Source: CAZLGC01 sp964559275 (GTDB lineage Bacteria > Patescibacteriota > CALEFQ01). Taken from it: 21,360 nt of DNA. The first letter of the stretch is position 1; every line of letters begins with the position of its first letter. Below the pieces are notes generated by a model. The model searched no databases, was not told where the DNA came from, and saw only the letters and a list, made by a program, of their open reading frames with translations. The DNA is taken from assembly GCA_964559275.1 (NCBI GenBank), contig CAZLGC010000014.1, positions 1-21,360 of the forward strand, written 5' to 3'. Positions 1 to 8,091 of the stretch are shown piece after piece. The translations under genes and the position numbers were made by a program.

Positions 1-2
1 GT

Positions 3-680
3 TATAAAGACAATATTGTCGATATGGAGAACACCGATTGGCTCTACGAATTACGCCCGGTCAACTTTGAATACAAAAAAGCTCCGGGTCAAAAGCAATA
101 TGGTTTGATTGCCGAAGAGGTTTATGAGGTGAACCCATACTTCACTACACCAGATGAGCAAGGAGCTCCAGAGACTGTCCGCTATAGTGAATTTATATCA
201 CCATTATTGGCAGCAGTGCAGGAGCACGAACGTCGTCTGAATGAATTGACAGTCGGCGGCGAAGGCGACTCTCCGATTGAAGGTGAGAGCTTTGTCGGCG
301 ACCTGGCAATTGACGGCAACCTGGATGTCAGCGAGACAATCAAGGTCGCCTCCGTCTGGTCCCAAAACGCCACCTGGCATATAGACAGCCAGGGCGAGCT
401 CTTTGTCCAGAATGTCCAGACGCAAGATATTGAGATTGCCGAAGGTGAGAATAAGGCGCTGGGCAACAAGATTCTGCCGGCCGGGCAGCCAGAGGTCTTC
501 ATTGAAAATAATTCGGTGACCGCCCAGAGCCGCATTTTCCTGACGATTGACGAGGCTGACAATCTGCCGGCCGGAGTCAAAGTCCGATCCAAGCGACCCA
601 ATGAGGGCTTCACCATATCTACGATTGACGGCCAACCGGCATCGGCAGATGTTTCCATTAACTGGTTGATTGTTAATTAA
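3..680 (+). CDS. S74-type chaperone domain surface protein, 3' part (5' end outside window)
   Basis: The frame is open from the first bases of the window (in-frame residues YKDNIVD precede the first ATG at 24), so this is the C-terminal part of a longer protein and 24 is probably not its start. The first ~75 residues match the peptidase S74 / intramolecular chaperone fold found at the end of phage tail-spike and bacterial surface proteins: LRPVNFEYK, then GLIAEEVYEVNP, then YSEFISPLLAAVQEHERRL, a helix that ends the domain. In that family the domain trimerises and often cleaves itself off. About 130 further beta-rich residues follow, including a repeated GDLAIDGNLDVS-like stretch and an end near VSINWLIVN. 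I associate such tails with secreted CPR proteins, but have not checked this. Likely cell-surface or secreted. The catalytic residues lie upstream or are unclear, so self-cleavage cannot be judged. Confidence 0.75.
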   Translation, partial: YKDNIVDMENTDWLYELRPVNFEYKKAPGQKQYGLIAEEVYEVNPYFTTPDEQGAPETVRYSEFISPLLAAVQEHERRLNELTVGGEGDSPIEGESFVGDLAIDGNLDVSETIKVASVWSQNATWHIDSQGELFVQNVQTQDIEIAEGENKALGNKILPAGQPEVFIENNSVTAQSRIFLTIDEADNLPAGVKVRSKRPNEGFTISTIDGQPASADVSINWLIVN

Positions 681-702
681 AAATTGAAGATAGAAAATAG
701 AA

Positions 703-731
703 AAGAGGCTTGCAGTAACTGCAAGCCTCTT
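703..731. terminator. Bidirectional intrinsic terminator, perfect 13-bp stem
   Basis: Arms 703-715 and 719-731 are perfectly complementary around a 3-nt TAA loop. The hairpin lies between the S74 gene stop (680) and the stop of the convergent SGNH gene (736). On the minus strand the stem is followed by a T-rich run (TTTTCTATTTTC), so it should terminate the SGNH transcript well. On the plus strand the T-tract is weak. Confidence 0.85.
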
Positions 732-735
732 ATTG

Positions 736-2331
736 TCAGATAAGGGGCATGTCCTCCACGACGTAGGTGATGAACGCGTTGGGCTGATTGCGCAGCAGGA
801 AGCGCAGGTTCACGCCGTCGTGCTGGGTCAGACAGATCTTTCCGTCTACCACCGTTGCCCTGGCCTTGAAACTGACTCGCCAGGTCCAGCTTCTGATCTT
901 TTCAAAGTCGTCGGTGTGCGCGAAGATTCGGTAGCGCCAGCGCAGAATCGGTTTCGGACAAAGCGGTAAGGGCTTTCCCTCCGAACCCAGGTAGAATGGT
1001 TCACGGCTGGCAAAGGCCTGTCCGTTTGTTTCCACGGTGATCAAAACAGAGAGATAGTTTTCAGTCGGCTCGAGTGGGACTTGGTCGAGATCGAATCGGA
1101 CCGGCGGGATGCTGAAAGCTGATTTCTCTGGGGGCGGCGTCGCTTTTCGGAGGGGAAAACCGATTTTGGACAGCTTTTCCAGGAAAGGTTCGGTACCGGC
1201 TATGAGTCCGTCCGGAATCGGATGGATCATGTCGCGGCTGTAGGGGAGGTGGGTGTCGATTTCCGGGAAGAATTCGTAGATTTCTTTGCCGGCTTTTCCG
1301 GCCGCTTTCCGGATACCGTCGTTCATGTCAGCCACTGGAAGTTGGTAGGCACGGGCGAGCTTCAGGGCGGCCTGTCGGTAGCGAGCAAACCCGCCGAACC
1401 AAAGGTAATTGTACTCGGTGCCTGGGGGGTGGCTCTTGATGAAGTCGTGTAAAGCTTCGCTGCCGCGATCATGGTGTTGCCAGAAGGTTTTATCAACCTC
1501 CGGCTGCGCCATGAAATCCAGTCCGGCGTTGGATTCGATCCCAAAGAGCAGCGGGACCCGGTGCTTTTCAGCTAGCCGGAAGAGCCTCTCTAGGTTCTGC
1601 AGGTAGTCGGTGAGCGGTACTTTGGAAGATTGCCAGCGAGGCCAGCTTCTGGTCAGGTTAAGTAGTTTGCCGGGAAAAAAGAGATGTCCAGGATTGTCTG
1701 TATGCCATTTGTTCAATCGGAATTGCGTTTGCCAGGCCTCGTCTGTCTCCGGGGTTCCCGGGCAGGCGTCATTTACTCCTACCATCACGATTAGTAGCTG
1801 CGGCCTGTCTTGGGGCAGCAGGTGTTCCAGCATTCGCACCAAGTTTACCGAGGTGGCTCCCGGAACAGCCAGGTTAGCGACTCGGACATCGAGGTTGCGC
1901 TCGATGACCCCGGCCATTGACTGGTAGTAGTCGACGTCAGAACCCCAGGGAATGGAACCGCCGCAAAGCCAGATATCGGCATCACGCCAGGTGGTGCCAG
2001 TAGGCAGTAGTCTGAAGCCGTCGGCATCGAAGCGCACGCCATAGATACCTCCCGGCCGATTATGCCCGGAAAAAGCCTCTATCACCATCGTGAAATTTGG
2101 CTCTACCCACAGGCCGTAGACTGGGTGTAGGTAGTAGCGCAGACAGTTGTGGTGGATTTTGGCTTTGTCATCGTCAAAGTCTGTGGTCCAGCTGGAATCC
2201 ATCGCCGCTTCATTGAGATACGGCGAAACGGCGATCATTAGCCTGGAAAGGCCGATTAGCAGCAACAGCGACAGGAGAGCTCCTAGACCAGCTGCAATTA
2301 GGCGAAATCCCCAGATTTTCCTTGTTGCCAT
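736..2331 (-). CDS. Membrane-anchored SGNH/GDSL-like hydrolase
   Basis: 531 residues. One N-terminal hydrophobic segment (about 9-35) with no lipobox cysteine suggests an anchor with the rest outside the membrane. SGNH blocks are visible in order: CGGSIPWG with Ser126 as probable nucleophile, NLAVPGAT with Gly158, VGVNDA with Asn187, and DMIH with Asp367 and His370. The family comprises esterases, lipases and carbohydrate O-acetyl esterases or transferases; the substrate cannot be read here. Residues ~400-531 form an unassigned, apparently beta-rich tail. The ATG follows AGGAGG at 5-nt spacing and a TTGACA-17-TATAAG promoter. GC was hand-counted at 169/300 for 1201-1500, against 140/300 in polA, hinting at a different origin or expression class. 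It is a single-gene transcription unit. Confidence 0.8.
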   Translation of the reverse strand: MATRKIWGFRLIAAGLGALLSLLLLIGLSRLMIAVSPYLNEAAMDSSWTTDFDDDKAKIHHNCLRYYLHPVYGLWVEPNFTMVIEAFSGHNRPGGIYGVRFDADGFRLLPTGTTWRDADIWLCGGSIPWGSDVDYYQSMAGVIERNLDVRVANLAVPGATSVNLVRMLEHLLPQDRPQLLIVMVGVNDACPGTPETDEAWQTQFRLNKWHTDNPGHLFFPGKLLNLTRSWPRWQSSKVPLTDYLQNLERLFRLAEKHRVPLLFGIESNAGLDFMAQPEVDKTFWQHHDRGSEALHDFIKSHPPGTEYNYLWFGGFARYRQAALKLARAYQLPVADMNDGIRKAAGKAGKEIYEFFPEIDTHLPYSRDMIHPIPDGLIAGTEPFLEKLSKIGFPLRKATPPPEKSAFSIPPVRFDLDQVPLEPTENYLSVLITVETNGQAFASREPFYLGSEGKPLPLCPKPILRWRYRIFAHTDDFEKIRSWTWRVSFKARATVVDGKICLTQHDGVNLRFLLRNQPNAFITYVVEDMPLI

Positions 2332-2334
2332 GTA

Positions 2335-2342
2335 TTCCTCCT
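2335..2342 (-). promoter_or_regulatory. Strong Shine-Dalgarno of the SGNH gene
   Basis: The minus strand reads AGGAGGAA, with the AGGAGG core 5 nt before the ATG at 2331. It fixes the start. It is one of only three clear Shine-Dalgarno sites in the window. Confidence 0.85.
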
Positions 2343-2367
2343 ATTCGGTTGTAAAATCTGACTTTTA

Positions 2368-2396
2368 CTTATAACACAGGTAAAAATGGGTGTCAA
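2368..2396 (-). promoter_or_regulatory. Consensus sigma-70-type promoter of the SGNH gene
   Basis: Minus strand: TTGACA (2391-2396), 17-nt spacer, TATAAG (2368-2373), with TG one base before the -10 (extended -10). Predicted transcription starts near 2361, giving a leader of about 30 nt that holds the Shine-Dalgarno. Confidence 0.8.
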
Positions 2397-2415
2397 AGGC
2401 CATGTGTAAAGGTGT

Positions 2416-2444
2416 TTGGCGGATTTATCATATTATGGTATTAT
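2416..2444 (+). promoter_or_regulatory. Promoter of the Wzy/TPR gene
   Basis: TTGGCG (2416-2421), 17-nt spacer, TATTAT (2439-2444), with TGG directly before the -10. It is divergent from the SGNH promoter. The predicted start near 2451 gives a leader of about 45 nt, which carries no Shine-Dalgarno at the correct distance from the ATG. Confidence 0.65.
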
Positions 2445-2454
2445 TTTAGGAGCT

Positions 2455-2473
2455 AAAAAGCAGCTGCTTTTTT
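2455..2473 (+). repeat. Palindrome in the 5' leader: possible attenuator or 5' hairpin
   Basis: AAAAAGCAG is followed directly by CTGCTTTTTT, giving an 18-bp perfect palindrome. As RNA it makes a 7-bp stem with an AGCT loop and a U-run, like a small intrinsic terminator. The upstream gene diverges, so nothing needs terminating here. It sits a few nt after the predicted transcription start of the Wzy/TPR gene, which suggests attenuation or protection of the 5' end. Confidence 0.45.
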
Positions 2474-2495
2474 AAGTTTAAATTACGAAAAAAAT

Positions 2496-5186
2496 ATGCA
2501 AGATGATCAAAAAATCTCCGTTCGGGTCGGCAAGGCCAGAGTAGTCAGTCGGCAGAGCGGTTCTATGGACATGGTAAAAGACAAAGGTTCCGGAGCAGAA
2601 GAAGATGTAATCAAACCTGCCGAAAAGCCCGAGCCCAAGAAGGAAAAGCCTGAGAAAAAAGGCGGTTGGTTCGGCGGCGGCAAGGATAAGGGTGACGACA
2701 CCGGCGATGAAAAACCGGCCGTGGAAGCCACCTGGTGTAATCAGGCAATCCGGGTATTTTTGCACATCGCGATTATCGGCGTGCCGTTGCTGTTCTTGCC
2801 TTTCACCTTCGAAGCTTTTGAGCTGACCAAGCAAACGCTGATTTATTCGGTCGCGATTATCCTCTTCCTGCTGTGGCTGATCAAAATCATCATCGAAAAG
2901 CGGGTCACGATTGCCAAGACTATCCTGACGATACCAGTGTTAGTGTTCCTGGGTGTCAATCTGGTGGCAACATTGCTTTCGGTTGATCTCTATACTAGCT
3001 TCTTCGGATTCTACGGACGCTTCAACGGCGGTTTTGTGCAGTACGTTGCTCTGGCTATAATTCTGCTGGTCGCCATCAACAACGTCAAGAGCATGAAACG
3101 GCTGATGGAGTACCTGAATTCGTTTGTTTTCGCTTATCTGGTTGTGTTGGTAATAAGCTTTCTGCAGATATTCGGTGCTTATATCTTTCCCTGGGATTTC
3201 ACCAGAATCGGATCGTTCAATCCTACCGGTGGTTCATTGACAGCCCTTTCTATTTTCCTGGCCTCCGGCCTGGGTGTAGTTCTCTGTGTAATGCTGCGTG
3301 AATCCGGTTGGAAACGAATTTGCTCTGCAGTGATCGCAGTTGCGGCCCTGGTATTTATGGTCATGACCGATATTTCCGTCGGCTGGATCGGGCTGATTGC
3401 CGCTATGGTAATCATCTTTGCAGTGGTAGTCATGCGCATGGACCAATTCAAGGGCAAAGCGGCCAGCTGGTTACCGCTGGTTTTTCTGGCGATTGCGGTT
3501 GCCTTTGTCCTTATTCCCGTCGGAAATTTATTCAACCTGGATCTTCCTACAGAGATTTCTCTCGGAAGACCTGTCACCTGGGATGTAACTCAAGCAACTT
3601 TGGCGGAAGAGCCGATCTTGGGCAGTGGTACGGAAACTTTCTTCCAGGATTTCAATGCCCACCGCCCGGTGCAATTCAATGAATCACTGATTTGGAGCAT
3701 GCGTTTTGACAAAGCCGGCACTCAGCTTTTCCAGGATATGTCCACCCTGGGAATCTTGGGGATTATAGCCCTGGGCGCGATTGTAGTTACATTTGTCTGG
3801 GAGATTATGCGAACCATTACTCGCACCAAAGCCAGTAAGGATTGGCTGGTTGTGGTTGGTCCCTTTGCAGCCTGGGTAACACTTATCGTTGTCAGCTTTT
3901 TCTACTTCTTTGACACAACACTTTTCTTCACCAGTTGGATTATGATGGCGCTGGCGGCTGCGGGCGCGGTTTATCTGCGGCGCGAGTCAGGTGAGGAAGC
4001 GGAGCGCAAATGGTCTTTTGCCAAGTCTCCACAGGTAGCGATGATTACCTCACTCATCTTCCTGCTGATTCTGATCGGCGGTATCGTCTCCTTCTACTAC
4101 ATCGGTAAAATTTACATGGCTGATGTTAATTACCGGAATAGCCAGGAAAAACTGACTACGACTGATGACTTTGTCGGAGCTGCTAATGATGCTGTCAACG
4201 CTGCCCGCCTGAACGGCGAACGAGCGGTGTATCACCGTGGGGCGGCGCAGGCATTTATGGCGGTTGCCAATCAGGAGGCTATCAAAGAGGAGCCGGATGT
4301 AAACATTGTCAGTAATAATGTCGGTCTGGCGATTGATGCCGGCCGCACAGCTGCCGATATTGAACCCAGCAATGTTATCAACTGGGAATTCCTGGCCGGT
4401 TTGTATCAAAACGCCGGGCTCTACGTCCGCGGTGTTGATGAGTGGGCGATAGAAGCTTACAACAAAGCCATTGAACTCGATCCGAATAATCCGGTTCTCT
4501 GGAATAACCTCGGCAAGGCCTATGTGATCAAATCAGATCGTATTCTGATCGCAGCCGCCCAGGAACTGCAGGCCCAGGCAGAGCAGACCGGAGCCACTGG
4601 CCAGCAGCAAATTCCGCAGGACAAGCGGGCCGAGGCTGAAGAAGCCTTGAACACGGCCGTGGAGAAATTCAACAAAGCGATTGAGCTGAAACCGAATTAC
4701 TTTGACGCTCATCTCTCGCTGGCCCAGACTTACGACAAGAAAGGCGACCGTGACCAGGCAATCGCAGAAATGCTGATTGCTGTCCGGCTGGCACCGCGCA
4801 ACCCGGATGCTCTCTACGAACTTGGCCGCGTCTACTACAACAACGAACAATACGATGAAGCGGAACAGCAGTTTGAAGCGGCCATAGCTATCTTCGAAAA
4901 TCATTCCAACTCTCTCTATAGCCTTGGTCTGATTTATCTGCAACGCGATGATAAGGACATGGCCCTAGAAAAATTCAAGAAAGTGCTGGAGCTGAATCCG
5001 GATAACGCTGATGTCCAGGAGAAGATCGACATAATCGAAGGACGTCGCACACCGGAAGCCGAAGAAACCATTGAGGCTGAGGTTGATATTGAAGAACCGG
5101 AAGAGGGCCCGACTGGTGAAGAGCTGGATACGGGCGTTGAAGTAGAAGATGCGGTGGAGGATGTTCAAGGAGAAACTGTAGAATAA
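2496..5186 (+). CDS. O-antigen ligase (Wzy_C)-like multipass membrane protein with TPR domain
   Basis: 896 residues. Residues 1-85 are charged and soluble, rich in Lys, Glu and Pro with a Gly-rich patch (KKGGWFGGGK). About twelve hydrophobic segments follow from ~88 to ~550. Between them, around 355-430, lies a Wzy_C-like signature: RPVTWDVT, EEPILGSGTETF, HRP, then DMSTLGILG. This family ligates or polymerises lipid-linked glycans at the outer face of the membrane (O-antigen ligases, pilin oligosaccharyltransferases). After the last segment come at least four TPRs (~640-845), for example AYNKAIELDPNNP and KFKKVLELNPDNA, then a very acidic tail rich in Glu. Likely role: envelope glycan polymerisation or protein glycosylation, with TPRs binding a partner. 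Donor and acceptor are unknown. ATG 2496 has no Shine-Dalgarno. Confidence 0.8.
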   Translation: MQDDQKISVRVGKARVVSRQSGSMDMVKDKGSGAEEDVIKPAEKPEPKKEKPEKKGGWFGGGKDKGDDTGDEKPAVEATWCNQAIRVFLHIAIIGVPLLFLPFTFEAFELTKQTLIYSVAIILFLLWLIKIIIEKRVTIAKTILTIPVLVFLGVNLVATLLSVDLYTSFFGFYGRFNGGFVQYVALAIILLVAINNVKSMKRLMEYLNSFVFAYLVVLVISFLQIFGAYIFPWDFTRIGSFNPTGGSLTALSIFLASGLGVVLCVMLRESGWKRICSAVIAVAALVFMVMTDISVGWIGLIAAMVIIFAVVVMRMDQFKGKAASWLPLVFLAIAVAFVLIPVGNLFNLDLPTEISLGRPVTWDVTQATLAEEPILGSGTETFFQDFNAHRPVQFNESLIWSMRFDKAGTQLFQDMSTLGILGIIALGAIVVTFVWEIMRTITRTKASKDWLVVVGPFAAWVTLIVVSFFYFFDTTLFFTSWIMMALAAAGAVYLRRESGEEAERKWSFAKSPQVAMITSLIFLLILIGGIVSFYYIGKIYMADVNYRNSQEKLTTTDDFVGAANDAVNAARLNGERAVYHRGAAQAFMAVANQEAIKEEPDVNIVSNNVGLAIDAGRTAADIEPSNVINWEFLAGLYQNAGLYVRGVDEWAIEAYNKAIELDPNNPVLWNNLGKAYVIKSDRILIAAAQELQAQAEQTGATGQQQIPQDKRAEAEEALNTAVEKFNKAIELKPNYFDAHLSLAQTYDKKGDRDQAIAEMLIAVRLAPRNPDALYELGRVYYNNEQYDEAEQQFEAAIAIFENHSNSLYSLGLIYLQRDDKDMALEKFKKVLELNPDNADVQEKIDIIEGRRTPEAEETIEAEVDIEEPEEGPTGEELDTGVEVEDAVEDVQGETVE

Positions 5187-5200
5187 AGACCTTAGCGATA

Positions 5201-5239
5201 AAAAATAGGCGGTGGTGCTTGGCGCTGCCGCCTATTTTT
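5201..5239 (+). terminator. Intrinsic terminator after the Wzy/TPR gene
   Basis: Arm 5201-5212 (AAAAATAGGCGG) pairs perfectly with 5228-5239 (CCGCCTATTTTT) around a 15-nt loop. The T-run forms the end of the stem. It lies 15 nt after the stop codon. Confidence 0.88.
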
Positions 5240-5241
5240 GT

Positions 5242-5269
5242 TTGAAAAAAGGGCGTGAAATGCTAAAAT
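5242..5269 (+). promoter_or_regulatory. polA promoter, predicted leaderless start
   Basis: TTGAAA (5242-5247), 16-nt spacer, TAAAAT (5264-5269) with TGC directly before it (extended -10). Only 7 nt separate the -10 box from the polA ATG at 5277, so transcription should begin at or next to the A of the ATG. Confidence 0.7.
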
Positions 5270-5276
5270 AGAGCTA

Positions 5277-8069
5277 ATGAGTGCCAAGAAAAAAAAGCTG
5301 ATGATTGTCGATGGCAATGCCCTAATTCACCGGGCCTTTCATGCTTTGCCGCCGACAATGCGCACCCGCTCCGGAGAAGTTGTGAACGCTGTCTATGGCT
5401 TCACCTCGATTCTCCTGAAAGCGTTGGCGCAGCTAAAACCGGACTATGTGGCGGTGACTTTTGATTTGCCCGGACCCACTTTCCGCGACAAGCTTTACAA
5501 AGAATACAAGGCCCAGCGCGTCAAGGCGCCGGATGAACTTTATGAGCAGATTCCGCGGGCCAAGGATGTCGTCCGAGCGCTCAACATTCCGATTTACGAA
5601 AAAAAGGGATTTGAGGCTGATGACGTGCTGGCGACGCTCAGTACCCAACACGAAAAGGACAAGCAGGCAGAAACCATCATCGTTACCGGCGACTTGGACA
5701 CGCTCCAGCTCGTTGATAACCAGACCAAGGTTTTTACTCTGCGCAAGGGCCTGGCCGATACCGTCACTTATGACGCTGCCGCGGTCAAAGAACGCTACGG
5801 CTTGACTCCGGACCAGATGATTGATTTTAAGGCTTTAGCCGGTGATTCCTCGGACAACATTCCTGGCGTCAAAGGAGTGGGGCAGAAAACAGCCAGTGAT
5901 TTATTGGCTGAATACGGCACGCTGGAAAAAATTTACCAAGAAGCCAAGAAAAAGGAACCGGCAATCAAAGAATCGGTTGTTAAAAAGCTGCTGGCCGGTG
6001 AGCCGGACGCCAAATTCAGCAAAGAGTTGGTTACTATTGTCACCGATGTTCCTGATATCAATTTGAACTTGGCTGATTGCGATCTGGCCGATTATGACCG
6101 TAGCCAGGCGGCCGAGCTTTTCCAGGAACTCCAGTTCCAAAGCTTGATGAACAAGCTGCCGGTGAGTAAAAATCATAAAACTCCCAGCTTTGACAAGCCG
6201 GCGACCGGTAAGAAGCGTAAGATTTCCCGGCAGTGCGTTGTCTTGGATGATCCCAAAAAACTGAAGTCGTTTCAGGAAAAGCTTAAAAAGCAAAAACACA
6301 TTGTCTTTGATACAGAAACCTGCAATTTGGGAGCCCTAAAATATGATGTCTGCGGAATATCTTTTTCCTGGAAAGAGGGTGAGGCTTTTTACGTAGTTCC
6401 GAAGTCGGAGGAAATGTTTAGTGCGCTAAAGCCGGCTCTGCAAAATAATTCGATCAAAAAATGTGGTCACAATATCAAATATGACTTGGAGGCCTTAATT
6501 TTTCACGGTATCAAAGTCGACGGCGTGACGGATGATACTATGGTCATGTCCTATGTACTTGACCCTGGTACCCGTGCCCACAGTCTGGACCAAGTTGCTT
6601 TCGCCGAACTGGGGTACGAGATGCAGCCGATTGAGGATTTAATTGGTAAAGGTAAAAAGCAGATCCCATTTGACCAGGTGCCGATCAAAAAAGCAGCCGC
6701 TTATTCCTGCGAAGATGCGGAGGTTACATTACGTCTCAAAGACGCTTTGCTAAAAAAGCTGGACGAATTGGCTGCCAAGCAAAATAAATCGAAGCCTTTT
6801 AGAGAATATAAACAGAAGGATGATAAACGCTGGAATGCTAAGTCTTTGTATACCAAGATCGAAATTCCGCTGATTGCGGTGCTGGCGGCGATGGAAAACC
6901 ACGGGATTTTGGTGGACAAGGATATTCTTACCAAAACAGGCAAGGAAGTCGGCGCGCGGATTGAAAAAATACGCCAGGATATTTTCAAAATGGCCGGCAA
7001 GGAGTTCAACATCAGCTCGCCTATGCAGCTGCGCGAGATTCTTTACGAAAAAATGAAATTGCCGACGGAAGACATTAAAAAGACGAAAACGGGTTTTTCT
7101 ACAGCCGAAAAAGAATTACAAAAACTTCGCAGCAAGCATAAAATTGTCGACAAAATATTCAAATACCGAGAGCTGACTAAGCTCAAAAACACATATCTAG
7201 ATACTTTGCCCAAGCTAGTCAATGACAAGACCGGTCGTCTCCACACCAGTTTCAATCAGACTGTTACTGCTACCGGTCGATTGTCTTCCTCCGATCCCAA
7301 TTTGCAAAACATCCCCGTGCGCAGTGACGAGGGCCAGGAGATTCGCCGGGCATTCGTTGCCGAGAAAGGTTACAAATTCTTGTCACTTGATTATTCCCAG
7401 ATTGATTTGCGCATTTTAGCTCACTACACCGAGGACCCGGCTTTACTGAAGACTTTCCGCGAGGGAGGAGACATCCATGCTGCGGTGGGTAGCCGGGTGT
7501 TCGATGTTCCGGTAGACAAAGTGACAGCCAACCAGCGCCGCATTGCCAAGGTGGTTAATTTCGGAATTGTTTACGGCATGAGCGCGTTTGGCTTGTCACA
7601 AACTCTGCAGATAGAACGAGAAGAAGCGCAGCAATATATAGACAAATACTTCGACAAACATCCTCGAGTTAAGGATTACATGAAAGAAATTGTTGAGTAT
7701 GCCAAGCGCAATAATTACGTAGAGACTCTTTTTGGCCGGCGTCGTTATTTACCCGAGATTAATTCGTCGCAATACCAAGTCCGTAGCGGCGCCGAGCGTA
7801 TGGCAATAAACATGCCCATCCAGGGCACTTCTTCCGATATCGTCAAGCTGGCAATGATTGCTGTGGCCGAAAGTCTGGCGAGTTACGGCGACGACGCTCG
7901 TATGTTACTCCAGGTTCACGATGAACTCCTGTTCGAGGTAAAAGAAGCAAAATTAGCGGAAGTTGAGAAACAAGTCATCTCCGAGATGGAAAATTGCTGC
8001 CAGCTAAAAGTTCCCTTGACAGTCCACGCCAAGATCGGCAATAATTGGTCAGATATGGAGGAATCATAA
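5277..8069 (+). CDS. polA: DNA polymerase I (5' nuclease, 3'-5' exonuclease, polymerase)
   Basis: 930 residues, nearly the length of the E. coli enzyme (928). Domain 1 (~1-290) is the 5' nuclease: MIVDGNA, FEADDVLA, TGDLDTLQL, and AGDSSDNIPGVKGVG (helix-hairpin-helix). Domain 2 (~310-490) is the proofreading exonuclease with all metal-binding acids visible: Asp345 and Glu347 (FDTET), Asp403 (NIKYD), Asp480 (YSCED). Domain 3 is the polymerase: motif A LSLDYSQIDLR (Asp705), motif B with Arg754, Lys758, Phe762 and Tyr766, motif C QVHDE (Asp882, Glu883). These last positions coincide with E. coli numbering. It fills gaps and removes RNA primers in replication and repair. No Shine-Dalgarno; the mRNA is probably leaderless. 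The cupin gene starts 22 nt downstream. Confidence 0.98.
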   Translation: MSAKKKKLMIVDGNALIHRAFHALPPTMRTRSGEVVNAVYGFTSILLKALAQLKPDYVAVTFDLPGPTFRDKLYKEYKAQRVKAPDELYEQIPRAKDVVRALNIPIYEKKGFEADDVLATLSTQHEKDKQAETIIVTGDLDTLQLVDNQTKVFTLRKGLADTVTYDAAAVKERYGLTPDQMIDFKALAGDSSDNIPGVKGVGQKTASDLLAEYGTLEKIYQEAKKKEPAIKESVVKKLLAGEPDAKFSKELVTIVTDVPDINLNLADCDLADYDRSQAAELFQELQFQSLMNKLPVSKNHKTPSFDKPATGKKRKISRQCVVLDDPKKLKSFQEKLKKQKHIVFDTETCNLGALKYDVCGISFSWKEGEAFYVVPKSEEMFSALKPALQNNSIKKCGHNIKYDLEALIFHGIKVDGVTDDTMVMSYVLDPGTRAHSLDQVAFAELGYEMQPIEDLIGKGKKQIPFDQVPIKKAAAYSCEDAEVTLRLKDALLKKLDELAAKQNKSKPFREYKQKDDKRWNAKSLYTKIEIPLIAVLAAMENHGILVDKDILTKTGKEVGARIEKIRQDIFKMAGKEFNISSPMQLREILYEKMKLPTEDIKKTKTGFSTAEKELQKLRSKHKIVDKIFKYRELTKLKNTYLDTLPKLVNDKTGRLHTSFNQTVTATGRLSSSDPNLQNIPVRSDEGQEIRRAFVAEKGYKFLSLDYSQIDLRILAHYTEDPALLKTFREGGDIHAAVGSRVFDVPVDKVTANQRRIAKVVNFGIVYGMSAFGLSQTLQIEREEAQQYIDKYFDKHPRVKDYMKEIVEYAKRNNYVETLFGRRRYLPEINSSQYQVRSGAERMAINMPIQGTSSDIVKLAMIAVAESLASYGDDARMLLQVHDELLFEVKEAKLAEVEKQVISEMENCCQLKVPLTVHAKIGNNWSDMEES
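8016..8045 (+). promoter_or_regulatory. Candidate promoter of the cupin gene inside the polA 3' end
   Basis: TTGACA (8016-8021), 18-nt spacer, AATAAT (8040-8045). Predicted transcription start near 8052, 40 nt before the GTG. It lies in polA coding sequence, so the match could be chance, but its geometry matches the promoters of the other two Shine-Dalgarno genes. Confidence 0.4.
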
Positions 8070-8078
8070 ACACTGTAC

Positions 8079-8086
8079 AAGGAGGT
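8079..8086 (+). promoter_or_regulatory. Full Shine-Dalgarno deciding a GTG start
   Basis: AAGGAGGT is present, with its AGGAGG core 6 nt before GTG 8092. It is a near-perfect anti-16S match in a window where most genes have none. Confidence 0.85.
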
Positions 8087-8091
8087 AGAAA

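Noticed and set aside
182..658. Long open frames on the minus strand opposite the S74 gene
   Set aside because: They have no recognisable motifs and unusual composition, and they overlap a clearly conserved plus-strand domain.
3234..3577. Open frames on the minus strand inside the Wzy/TPR gene
   Set aside because: They are antisense to well-formed membrane segments and look like compositional shadows.
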